From NCBI GenBank assembly GCA_029547705.1, contig JAKPOU010000055.1, positions 124,001 to 188,000 on the forward strand: a stretch of DNA of 64,000 nt. The letters are read 5' to 3'. Position 1 is the first letter of the stretch. Each line of letters opens with the position of its first letter. Below are positions 18,622 through 26,447 of this stretch, in pieces. The notes beneath the pieces are model-generated. The model saw only the letters and a list, made by a program, of their open reading frames with translations, ran no database searches and was not told where the DNA came from. This DNA comes from Bacteroidota bacterium. GTDB lineage: Bacteria > Bacteroidota > Bacteroidia > Bacteroidales > VadinHA17. Position numbers and translations under genes: made by a program.

Positions 18622-19802
18622 ATATATTCAAAGCTTACCTTTTTCAGCCACTTATCTTCAAGGAGTCTTGCGATTCTTTTTACCACTGTCCTGCGGATCT
18701 CGAGCTCGACAGGCAGGCTGGGATCCTGATGGGCTATATTTATCCTGGTGCCTATGATAAAATGTATTTCATCGCTTTCCATCAGCAGTTTCACTATTTT
18801 GTCAGCCGGGCCCTTTCCGAGATGAACACTGTTATTGAATGTTTTGAGGATTTCATTTACCTTCTGAAGGGTAAGGATGCCTTCCGTCACCAGGTCTATT
18901 TCCTCAATGAAGCTTTCGGGAGGCAGTTCGGGATCTTCAAAAATCAGCTCGTCAACAATTTTCCTGTTCAGTTCCCTTGCAACAATGTCGGCGGTGGTTC
19001 CCCCGCAGATTATGACCTTTCCTTGGTAGTTTTTGATTTTGGAGGCGAGCTCCGTATCCTTGTCCTTTTCATAGGGCGGTCCTGTGCTGATGAGCAGTTT
19101 CCTGGGCTCCCTGAAGTATATGACAGAACAGCTTATATCGTCTCTTGCCCTGTAGCCGTCATTCTTATGAGCCATTGTGACTATCTTGGCTGCAAGCGTA
19201 TTTGCTGAAAGGGAAGCATCAGCCGTTACGAGTCCGGAAACATAGCTCAGTATGTTTTCCCTTTCCCATCCAAAGGGAAAGTCATCGCTTCCCATGCCGC
19301 TTTGCGATACCCCGTCGGTGAAAAATATTATGCGGTCTTCCTTTTCTGGTTCGAGAGTGCAGGTTTTCAAAACTTTTCCCTCGTGTTTGCCCTTTTCCAG
19401 GATCACTTTTTTCCATGAGGGATCAAACTCCTGGTTACCCCTCAGGATTATTGCGGACGGATTGTCATATTCAAGAATATTTGTCCTGCCGCTGCTTTCT
19501 ATATCAACTATGGTGAAGGTTGAATAGGCTATTTTCCTCTCGCTGCATACGGGAAGGGTGTTCATGATTATTTCCGCAATCCTGTCAACTTCCTTGTGTT
19601 CCCTGGTAAAGTTAAGTGCCATGGTGGATGTGAGAGTTGCCAGGATATTGGCCTTGACGCCATGTCCCATGCCGTCGGAGAGAACAGCAATGATCCGGTT
19701 TTCCTCCCGGATTGACCTGTACAGGAACACGTCGCCGCATATCCTTTCCCCGTCGTGGTTGCGCTGCTGGGAATTAACCTCTATGTAAAAGTCCTGCTTC
19801 AA
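18618..19802 (-). CDS. SpoIIE-type PP2C protein phosphatase of the hydrogenase locus
   Basis: 394 residues. Residues 1-235 form a PP2C/SpoIIE phosphatase domain: CGDV (Asp24), LSDGMGHG (Asp43), FFTDGVSQ and ARDDISCSVIYF supply the metal-binding acids. The C-terminal ~150 residues (from GKVIICGGTTADIVARELNR) form an extra domain that I cannot name, possibly ligand-sensing. The gene is 9 bp downstream of the sensory hydrogenase-like gene and in the same transcript. In group C3 sensory [FeFe] hydrogenases, a neighbouring serine/threonine phosphatase is the usual output partner, so it probably dephosphorylates a protein in response to the upstream Fe-S sensor. No anti-sigma or STAS substrate is in the window. 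Confidence 0.85.
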   Translation of the reverse strand: MKQDFYIEVNSQQRNHDGERICGDVFLYRSIREENRIIAVLSDGMGHGVKANILATLTSTMALNFTREHKEVDRIAEIIMNTLPVCSERKIAYSTFTIVDIESSGRTNILEYDNPSAIILRGNQEFDPSWKKVILEKGKHEGKVLKTCTLEPEKEDRIIFFTDGVSQSGMGSDDFPFGWERENILSYVSGLVTADASLSANTLAAKIVTMAHKNDGYRARDDISCSVIYFREPRKLLISTGPPYEKDKDTELASKIKNYQGKVIICGGTTADIVARELNRKIVDELIFEDPELPPESFIEEIDLVTEGILTLQKVNEILKTFNNSVHLGKGPADKIVKLLMESDEIHFIIGTRINIAHQDPSLPVELEIRRTVVKRIARLLEDKWLKKVSFEYI

Positions 19803-19811
19803 TAACGGGCT

Positions 19812-21692
19812 TTATGTTTTATTTTTGATATTGCTCCTCTTTTTGTAGGATTCAATGATGGAGTTGAGCATCTGTTCCGTGTCCGAAGCTCCTTCCCCGA
19901 GGAGAAAGCCGATCTTCTGAACCATTTCAAGATTTTTCTCAATGACTTCCGAAACCCTGGTTATTACTTCCTCGCCCTGGACTTCGGGTGAGTACAGATC
20001 CCTGATGATTGCCCCGCACATCTTGTTCTTCTTTATGGGAAATATGGAGATGTTCAGCATCTTGTCGTCAAAGTGGACATCCCTGCTTACCACGGGTACA
20101 TCTTCCCTGATGACATAGGTGAACATGTTGTACACGTTGAAGGGAATGAGGGTTCTCAGATCCGCTCCGGTCAGGCCCGGAATAATTTCAGAAATGGCTT
20201 CCGCATCTTCCCCCAGGATATTGATAAAGCTCCTGTTTGAATGAAGGATTTTCAGATTATTGTCAACTATCACAACGCCTGAGGTAAGTTTTTCAAGCAT
20301 GTTGTGAAGCATGTCGGAGGCGCCCTGGGCAATTTCCTTCTCCCTTCTGGCAAGCTCCTCTGACTCTTTCAGGGCCTTTTTTGTTTCCGCAAGCTTTCTG
20401 TTTGTCTGCCGGAGAGTTTCGATATACTCCTGTTTATTGCGGAGATTGAAAGTATGGCACATTTCGGGTATTGCCAGTCCTTTGGCGACTATTATGGCGA
20501 AATCACGGCAGGAACCGTATCCGCATGCCCCGCAGTCGAGTTTCTCCTCCGCATCATACTTTCCGATTATCTTCATCACTTCATTGATTGCCTCCTCGGG
20601 AGGTTCGGGAATCCTCTGGTCATTGGGACTGAAGGTTCTTGAGAAATCCAGATTCATCCACCTGTCCATGTTTTTCTGCCACAGATCCTTGTCGAGGGTT
20701 GATATACGTTTCTCGGCATATCTGCTTACCAGTGCCCTTCTGCGGAATTTCTCACTGTGGTTTTCCATGCCCGGGCCGAGAAGGCAGCCATGGCAGAAGA
20801 ACAGATTGAAATGATGATGTATGGTGTCAATGTGCCTGTCGAAGTCGTGAATGGCTTCCAGGCAGTCTTCACTGCCTGAGGCGGTTATTACCTTGCTTGT
20901 AACCATGTCGCGTTTCAGTCCGCCGGCCTGTATTATCCCCGGAGGAAGCGGATACAGGGCTCCCCAGTATCCGTAAGGCGGATCGAATTCCGACATTTTC
21001 ACAAGTCTTTCCTGTATGCCTGCCTCATCGAACATCTGTCTGAGTTCAATGAATGTCAGCACGCTTTCAATCAGTTTCCCTGAACGGTAATTCAGTATTT
21101 CATCCTTGGCATCGATGCAGGGTCCGATATGAACCAGGGCAGTGTCTTCATCATAGAGCTCCTTCACCACCATGGCCGTGGCTATCATTGGAGATACCAG
21201 GGGGGCGAGGTTGGGAGTCAGTTCAGGGTGGTATTTTTCAATGAGCTTGACAATGGCAGGGCAGTTTGCGGTTATGTAGTACTTGCCTTCCGCCTTGCTG
21301 AAGAGCTCAACATAGTGGGCCGCTATGAGGTCGACGCCGAATGAAACTTCGTGAACGTAATCAAATCCGAGGGAGCGGATCATGGTGACAAATTTCCGGT
21401 AATCGGTTATATCATCAAATTCCGATGCTATGCTTGGTTCTATAAGGGCGGCAGTTTTACGGCCCGATGACAGGATTGCCCTCACTTCATCCTTTGAGTC
21501 GCGGAATTCCACAGCACCCCTGGCACAGGATACAAAGCATAATCCGCATCCTATACATCTTTCGGGAACAATAACAGGATGTGCCTTCTGGGGCCTTACC
21601 TCGATGGCATTTACCGGGCAGACACGCACGCAGGAATAGGAATTCCTGCACTTTGCCTCGTTGATTGTCAATACCGGTTTTCTTTCATTCAT
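19812..21692 (-). CDS. Sensory [FeFe]-hydrogenase-like protein with PAS domain (HsfB/group C3 type)
   Basis: 626 residues. Domains in order: ferredoxin-like 2x[4Fe-4S] at 10-70; hydrogenase large-subunit-like domain about 75-370; CGACGYGSC Fe-S domain near 385-420; coiled coil about 430-465; PAS domain about 465-570. There is no kinase domain. H-cluster motifs are altered. L1 is TANCP, with Asn at the proton-donor position. L2 is GPCIDAKDE. L3 is FCHGC, where the usual CxxxC becomes CxxC. In the first ferredoxin motif the second Cys is Ser18 (CRNSYSCVRVCP), while the second motif is intact. By family knowledge this is a sensor rather than an enzyme. The downstream SpoIIE phosphatase is the likely output. 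Confidence 0.85.
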   Translation of the reverse strand: MNERKPVLTINEAKCRNSYSCVRVCPVNAIEVRPQKAHPVIVPERCIGCGLCFVSCARGAVEFRDSKDEVRAILSSGRKTAALIEPSIASEFDDITDYRKFVTMIRSLGFDYVHEVSFGVDLIAAHYVELFSKAEGKYYITANCPAIVKLIEKYHPELTPNLAPLVSPMIATAMVVKELYDEDTALVHIGPCIDAKDEILNYRSGKLIESVLTFIELRQMFDEAGIQERLVKMSEFDPPYGYWGALYPLPPGIIQAGGLKRDMVTSKVITASGSEDCLEAIHDFDRHIDTIHHHFNLFFCHGCLLGPGMENHSEKFRRRALVSRYAEKRISTLDKDLWQKNMDRWMNLDFSRTFSPNDQRIPEPPEEAINEVMKIIGKYDAEEKLDCGACGYGSCRDFAIIVAKGLAIPEMCHTFNLRNKQEYIETLRQTNRKLAETKKALKESEELARREKEIAQGASDMLHNMLEKLTSGVVIVDNNLKILHSNRSFINILGEDAEAISEIIPGLTGADLRTLIPFNVYNMFTYVIREDVPVVSRDVHFDDKMLNISIFPIKKNKMCGAIIRDLYSPEVQGEEVITRVSEVIEKNLEMVQKIGFLLGEGASDTEQMLNSIIESYKKRSNIKNKT

Positions 21693-21710
21693 TTTGCTTC
21701 CTTCCGGATA

Positions 21711-21965
21711 TTATTTAAGTTTTGCCAGTTCCCTGTCCAGTATACTTTCAATCCCGGCAAGATTAATTCCTTCAATAATCTTACCGTTTATGCTCAGATT
21801 CGGGCCATTGGTACAGTTACCCATACAGCGGGCACCCCTGAAAACCACTTTGTCTTCAAGGTGATGCTTCTTCAGATATTCTTTTATAAATACTGCAACA
21901 TCCTTGTTTCCTCTTGAGAAACAGGAGCTTCCCAGGCAAATCTGCATTTCTGTAACGCTGATCAT
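21711..21965 (-). CDS. Thioredoxin-like [2Fe-2S] ferredoxin
   Basis: 84 residues. CLGSSC (C-x4-C) and CMGNC (C-x3-C) are the four ligands of a thioredoxin-like [2Fe-2S] cluster, as in NuoE C-terminal domains. It is a small soluble electron carrier or redox sensor that leads the minus-strand arm (ferredoxin, hydrogenase-like sensor, phosphatase), with a gap of 18 bp to the sensor gene. It may pass electrons between the NuoE/NuoF-like subunits and the sensor; that is inference. ATG at 21947 is an alternative start. Confidence 0.88.
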   Translation of the reverse strand: MISVTEMQICLGSSCFSRGNKDVAVFIKEYLKKHHLEDKVVFRGARCMGNCTNGPNLSINGKIIEGINLAGIESILDRELAKLK

Positions 21966-21997
21966 TACTCTTACTGCCTTTTCTGTGACAACAGCCT

Positions 21998-22005
21998 CAA
22001 AAATA
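21998..22005 (-). promoter_or_regulatory. -7 promoter element of the ferredoxin/sensor/phosphatase arm
   Basis: The minus strand reads TATTTTTG (TAnnTTTG) 33 bp before the ferredoxin start. The two Rex-like boxes lie 40-75 bp upstream of it, on the shared divergent region. Confidence 0.45.
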
Positions 22006-22044
22006 ATAATTATTCCGATTGCTTATTAATCCCATGCTATCATA

Positions 22045-22062
22045 TTGTTAAAAAAATAACAT
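22045..22062. promoter_or_regulatory. Rex-like operator, site 1
   Basis: TTGTTA-6 nt-TAACAT is an 18-bp near-palindrome with perfect inner arms (TGTTA/TAACA). It agrees with the Rex operator layout TTGTTAAnnnnTTAACAA known from anaerobes except at the last base. A rex gene lies in the same locus (30208). Confidence 0.6.
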
Positions 22063-22079
22063 TGTTTATTTTGTAACAA
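22062..22079. promoter_or_regulatory. Rex-like operator, site 2
   Basis: TTGTTT-6 nt-TAACAA begins on the last base of site 1. Read one base wider on each side, ATTGTT-8 nt-AACAAT is a perfect inverted repeat. It ends 8 bp before the right-arm -7 element, so a bound repressor would block that promoter. Confidence 0.6.
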
Positions 22080-22087
22080 TAAATATT

Positions 22088-22095
22088 TATATTTG
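22088..22095 (+). promoter_or_regulatory. -7 promoter element of the hydrogenase-like trimer operon
   Basis: TATATTTG matches TAnnTTTG, 22 bp before the NuoE-like start codon and immediately downstream of the Rex-like pair. Confidence 0.55.
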
Positions 22096-22117
22096 TCTAA
22101 CCTATTTCGTTATCCTG

Positions 22118-22588
22118 ATGAGTGCGGAAATTGAATCCATAATGAAAAAATACAGACCCGGGAGAAGAGAGGATCTTATTCCGCTTCTTCAGGAGATCCA
22201 GGATGAAAATGGCTATCTGTCGGAAGATATCATTGTAAAAGCCGGAAATTTTATCGGACTGAGCACTACAAAGATCTATGGGCTTGCCACATTCTATGAC
22301 CAGTTCAGGTTCCTTCCCGCAGGGCGGATAATAATAAGAATATGCAACGGAACATCCTGTTTCCTCAACGGGTCGCAAAATGTCATCAGCAAGATCAGGG
22401 AAGAGACCGGACTGGCTCCCGGGCAAACATCCAGGGACGGCCTGTTCAGCTATGAGATTGTTACCTGCATGGGTGGCTGTACCAGGGGACCCCTGCTGAC
22501 CGTGAACGATGACTATCAGCTGAATGTGAAACCCGGACAGATTCCGGATTTGCTCCGCAAGCTCAGGTACATTGCCGAAAATGATTAA
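22118..22588 (+). CDS. NuoE/HydC-like [2Fe-2S] subunit
   Basis: 156 residues, the usual size for the NuoE-like small subunit of NAD-linked [FeFe] hydrogenases and complex I. The N-terminal helical bundle holds GLATFYDQF. The thioredoxin-like domain has all four cluster ligands, CNGTSC and CMGGC. It passes electrons within the NuoF-like/HydA-like complex. Its stop codon is immediately followed by the NuoF-like ATG (TAAATG), so stoichiometric coupling is expected. Expression is probably Rex-controlled because both operator-like boxes precede it. Confidence 0.9.
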   Translation: MSAEIESIMKKYRPGRREDLIPLLQEIQDENGYLSEDIIVKAGNFIGLSTTKIYGLATFYDQFRFLPAGRIIIRICNGTSCFLNGSQNVISKIREETGLAPGQTSRDGLFSYEIVTCMGGCTRGPLLTVNDDYQLNVKPGQIPDLLRKLRYIAEND

Positions 22589-24523
22589 ATGGAAGATATC
22601 AGGAAATTTCTGACCACCCGGGTTCTGATGCTGGAATCGGACACTCTGCCTCCTGAAACGGAAAAAGTTCTCGGACAGATCCGCCGGGATAAAACCGATC
22701 GTCCGGTAATTTTTCTTTCTACAGGAACCAGCAGTATGATTGCCGGTTCGGAAAGGACCCGTTCCGCGCTGAGGACATATCTAAATGACAGTGAGACAGA
22801 AGTTGAAATCATAAAAGTGGGTTGTACCGGTCCGGCAAATTTTGAACCACTTATGGCCATTCAGCTTCCGGGCAAGAACAAGCTTTTTTTCAGGAATATT
22901 ACTGAGGAGAAGGTGGAACCGCTTCTCAACGGAGTGTTTCACAACGACATAAATCATGATGATCTGGTCGGCCAGCAGGGAGGCACCGGATTTGAACTAT
23001 GGCCGGGAATTCCGTTTCTTTGCGACCATCCGTTCTTTTCACATCAGAAAAGGATTATCCTGGGAAACTGCGGCTGCTATAACCCGGAAAGCATTGAGGA
23101 ATATATTGCAAGAGGCGGATACAGGTCCTTTGTGAAAGCCATCAGGCATTATACCTATGAAGAGGTATGCGACATCGTTGAAAGAAGCGGGTTAAGGGGA
23201 AGAAGCGGGGGAGGTTATCCGACCGGCCTGAAATGGAAACAGGCGCTGAACACTTCCTCAACGTCAAGATACCTGATCTGCAACGCCAAGGAGAGTGATC
23301 CCGGGGCCTTCACCGACAGGCTTATAATGGAAAGCGACCCTCACCGGCTGGTTGAGGGTGTTGCCATTGCAGCCTATGCAATCGGATCATCAAACGGAAT
23401 AGTATTCTACAGAAGGGGCTCGGAGCACGGGCGGCAAAGATTACAGAAGGCAATTGACGATGCCAGGGAATACGGCCTGCTCGGTCATAATATATTTTCG
23501 AGCGGCTATAACCTGGATATAGTGATTCGTCAGGAACCCGGCGCATTTGTGTGCGGTGAGGAAACCGCTCTTATAAGCACTCTTGAAGGGAAAAGGGGAA
23601 TGCCCCAGCTTAAGCCGCCATATCCCACAACCTACGGTTTATTCGGGAAACCCACGGTGATAAACAATGTTGAAACCCTGATGAACATTCCCGTGATAAT
23701 GCAGCACGGACCCGAATGGTTTCGTTCATTCGGGACGGAGGGGAGTCCGGGCACCAAGATTTTTGCTTTGGCGGGAAAAGGCCGCCTTTCCGGCGTGGTG
23801 GAAGTGGAAATGGGTACTTCATTCAGGACCATTATTGAAGATATTGCTGACGGTATAAAAGACGGAAAGAAATTCAAGGGAATACAGATCGGCGGATCAT
23901 CAGGTTCGTTTCTTACTCCGGAAAATCTGGACCTTACCGTGGATTTTGAGGAGATGAGGGAAAACGATCTTGTAATGGGTGCAGGAGGATTTGTGGTAAT
24001 TGATGAGGATACCTGCATAGTTGACATGGTCAGGTATTACATGGAATTCATGCGGAATGAAAGCTGCGGAAAGTGCATTCCCTGCCGTGAAGGTACCGGA
24101 CGCATGCTTGAGATACTGGAGAACGTTATAAGAAAGCCATCGGATGAGGAATCCGTTACCACACTGGAACGTTTCAAGGGTGTAATGCAGCTTGAGACCA
24201 TTGCTTCGGTGATGAAGGACACTTCGCTGTGCGGGCTGGGCCAGACGGCACCGAATCCCTTTCTGAGCGCCCTCAGGAATTTCAGGGAGGAGTTTGAGGA
24301 ACATATTTTCGACAGGAAATGCAGGGCCAATGTATGCAGGGGATTGCGGACATTTGTCATTGATGTGGACAAATGCACCGGATGTACCGTATGTGCTGCA
24401 AAATGCCCGGCCAGCGCCATTTACGGGACAAGGCTGCAGCCATTCTTCATTGTTGAGGAGAAATGTACCGGCTGCGGTATATGCTATGATGTCTGTAAAT
24501 TCAGTGCGATAATAATAAGATAG
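22589..24523 (+). CDS. NuoF/HydB-like NADH-binding flavoprotein subunit
   Basis: 644 residues. Residues 1-130 form a thioredoxin-like domain in which the expected 2Fe-2S ligands are mostly lost (STGTSSM where family members have C-x4-C, and GCTGPA where they have CxxxC). The FMN/NADH core follows: GRSGGGYPTG, then FVCGEETALISTLEG. SCGKCIPCREGT plus a later Cys binds a [4Fe-4S] cluster. The C-terminal ~60 residues are a two-cluster ferredoxin (CTGCTVCAAKCP and CTGCGICYDVC). This is the flavin branch point expected of HydABC-type complexes that link NADH and ferredoxin. Five bp separate it from the HydA-like gene. Confidence 0.9.
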   Translation: MEDIRKFLTTRVLMLESDTLPPETEKVLGQIRRDKTDRPVIFLSTGTSSMIAGSERTRSALRTYLNDSETEVEIIKVGCTGPANFEPLMAIQLPGKNKLFFRNITEEKVEPLLNGVFHNDINHDDLVGQQGGTGFELWPGIPFLCDHPFFSHQKRIILGNCGCYNPESIEEYIARGGYRSFVKAIRHYTYEEVCDIVERSGLRGRSGGGYPTGLKWKQALNTSSTSRYLICNAKESDPGAFTDRLIMESDPHRLVEGVAIAAYAIGSSNGIVFYRRGSEHGRQRLQKAIDDAREYGLLGHNIFSSGYNLDIVIRQEPGAFVCGEETALISTLEGKRGMPQLKPPYPTTYGLFGKPTVINNVETLMNIPVIMQHGPEWFRSFGTEGSPGTKIFALAGKGRLSGVVEVEMGTSFRTIIEDIADGIKDGKKFKGIQIGGSSGSFLTPENLDLTVDFEEMRENDLVMGAGGFVVIDEDTCIVDMVRYYMEFMRNESCGKCIPCREGTGRMLEILENVIRKPSDEESVTTLERFKGVMQLETIASVMKDTSLCGLGQTAPNPFLSALRNFREEFEEHIFDRKCRANVCRGLRTFVIDVDKCTGCTVCAAKCPASAIYGTRLQPFFIVEEKCTGCGICYDVCKFSAIIIR

Positions 24524-24528
24524 GGGTC

Positions 24529-26250
24529 ATGCTCTTTACAATTCAGGTAAATAACAAGAAGATCAGGGCAGAAAAGGGTGAAACCATTCTTTCCGCACTG
24601 AACCGTAACGGTATTATTATACCAACCCTCTGCAGGATGAAGGATTTTACACCCACCGGTGCCTGCAGGATGTGCGTTGTTGAGGTTGAGGGCCGCGACC
24701 GCCTCGTTGCAGCATGTTCCCAGCCCGTGGAGGAGTGGATGAAGATCAGAACGCATTCGCCGAGAGTCATTACGGCGCGGAAAACCAATGTGGAGCTTCT
24801 GCTCTCCAATCATCCCGACGACTGTCTTTATTGTGACAGGAATCTGAATTGCGAGTTGCAGCGCCTGGCCGAGGAACTGAATATAAGGGAGAGAAGAATA
24901 AAGGCAAAGAAGATCCGGCCTATGCTCGACCAGTCCAGTCCCTCCATTGTAAGAGAACTCTCAAAATGCATTCTCTGCGGCAGGTGTGTAAGGGTATGCG
25001 AGGAAGTGGTTACTGCCACATCAATCGATTTTATTTACAGGGGAAGCAGGATACATGTCGGCCCTGCAATGGACCGTGATTTCAATTTCTCGAGCTGCAT
25101 CAACTGCGGCCAGTGCATAACCGTATGCCCTACAGGTGCCCTACATGAAAAATATAATATATCCGAAGTACAGGAATACCTTAATAATCCTGAATTCCTG
25201 AAAGTGATTCAGTATTCCCCCGTGGTTCCTGCAGGCATTGCGGAAGAAAGCGGTATCAAGTACAACCGTGATTTTGACAGGATTCTGAATTCCGTGCTGA
25301 GGAAAATAGGATTTGAAAAAGTCTATAATACAGGAACCGGAACCGATATCCTGATATGGGAAATGGCGGAACAGCTCAGGGACAGGATCAGGTCGGGGCT
25401 TAAGGAACCACTCTTTATCTCGGCATGTCCGGCATGGAATAAATATGCAGAGCAGTTTCTGCCCTCGTATCTTCCCATGTTGTCAAGCCTGAAATGCCCC
25501 CAGCAGATTGCCGGCTCGCTTGTAAGGACAGCGATTGCTGATCAGGCCGGTGTAAAACCCGAAAAGATTTTTTCAGTATCGGTCACACCCTGTACTGCAA
25601 TGAAATTCGAGGCAAGGCGTGACGGAATGATGCGCAGGGGGATAAGCGACATTGATTCAGTGCTGACGGTAAGGGAACTGGGCAGGCTGATCAGGCTGTA
25701 CGGAATAGATCTGAACAATTCAGGTTCAGAACAGGCTGATTCCCCCATGGAAGGATTCAGCTCTGCCGCATCCCTGGCAGAATTATCCGGCGGACTTGCT
25801 GAAGGAATAATAAGAACCCTGTGTTATTCCGAAACCAGGCAGTCACCCGCCAGGCAATATATGAAGAAACTCAGGGCCGGGGCCTCTTTCAGGGAAACCG
25901 TTATACCCGCAGGCCGGTATGAGGTCAGCGTTGCAATCGTTGACGGGCTCACCGGTCTGGAAAAACTGCAGTCATCGCTGGATGCCGGCAATAAATATGA
26001 TCTTGTGGAAGTGATGGTTTGTCCGGGAGGATGCATCAACGGTGCAGGAATGCCGTTCAGGAACCAGAAAGACGACAGGAAGAACCTTGCCCGGATGATT
26101 TATCAGGCTGATGAGCATGATGCAATAGATCTGCCGGAAAATTCGCCGGTAATGATGAATTTTTACGACAAACTGATTGCTGAAAACAACGAGATAGCTG
26201 ATAAGAAAATATTTCACACCCATTATGTGAAAAGAAATGTCCTGCTGTGA
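24529..26250 (+). CDS. [FeFe]-hydrogenase-like large subunit (HydA-like) with altered active site
   Basis: 573 residues. Cluster domains: NuoG-like 2Fe-2S (about 1-75), His-Cys3 4Fe-4S (HPDDCLYCDRNLNC), then CILCGRCVRVC and CINCGQCITVC. The H-domain spans about 220-570. All four H-cluster ligands are kept: Cys300, Cys355, Cys498 and Cys502, with the first two at the same numbers as in CpI. However, the proton-donor Cys299 is Ala (SACPAW), Glu279 is Met and Glu282 is Gln (WEMAEQL). L2 is TPCTAMKFE, so Met353 is Thr and Lys358 is Met. L3 ends GAG rather than GGG. Ser319, Arg286 and Glu361 remain. Normal H2 turnover is therefore doubtful; a sensor or other redox role fits better. Confidence 0.88.
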   Translation: MLFTIQVNNKKIRAEKGETILSALNRNGIIIPTLCRMKDFTPTGACRMCVVEVEGRDRLVAACSQPVEEWMKIRTHSPRVITARKTNVELLLSNHPDDCLYCDRNLNCELQRLAEELNIRERRIKAKKIRPMLDQSSPSIVRELSKCILCGRCVRVCEEVVTATSIDFIYRGSRIHVGPAMDRDFNFSSCINCGQCITVCPTGALHEKYNISEVQEYLNNPEFLKVIQYSPVVPAGIAEESGIKYNRDFDRILNSVLRKIGFEKVYNTGTGTDILIWEMAEQLRDRIRSGLKEPLFISACPAWNKYAEQFLPSYLPMLSSLKCPQQIAGSLVRTAIADQAGVKPEKIFSVSVTPCTAMKFEARRDGMMRRGISDIDSVLTVRELGRLIRLYGIDLNNSGSEQADSPMEGFSSAASLAELSGGLAEGIIRTLCYSETRQSPARQYMKKLRAGASFRETVIPAGRYEVSVAIVDGLTGLEKLQSSLDAGNKYDLVEVMVCPGGCINGAGMPFRNQKDDRKNLARMIYQADEHDAIDLPENSPVMMNFYDKLIAENNEIADKKIFHTHYVKRNVLL

Positions 26251-26308
26251 AAGGCTGCAAGTGCCTGATCCGGAATGTTTCCGATGACACGGGCTTCAGG
26301 TCTGAAGA

Positions 26309-26326
26309 CCGGCAGCGGGCTGCCGG
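26309..26326. other. Strong GC hairpin between the HydA-like and sensor-kinase genes
   Basis: CCGGCAG-CGGG-CTGCCGG is a perfect 7-bp stem with a 4-nt loop in the 197-bp gap. It lies in a stretch with five ACCGG words in about 45 bp. No T-run follows, so it is not a standard terminator; it may stabilise or process the message between the enzyme and sensor parts. Confidence 0.5.
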
Positions 26327-26447
26327 ACCGGAGATGACCGGTACCGGGACGGGAAACCGGATACTGCAGGGAGCAAAAGGCTTTCTGAGACTGGAACAGG
26401 GAATTCAGAATCAGGAAATGCAGTAACAGAAATAAACACAATAAACA

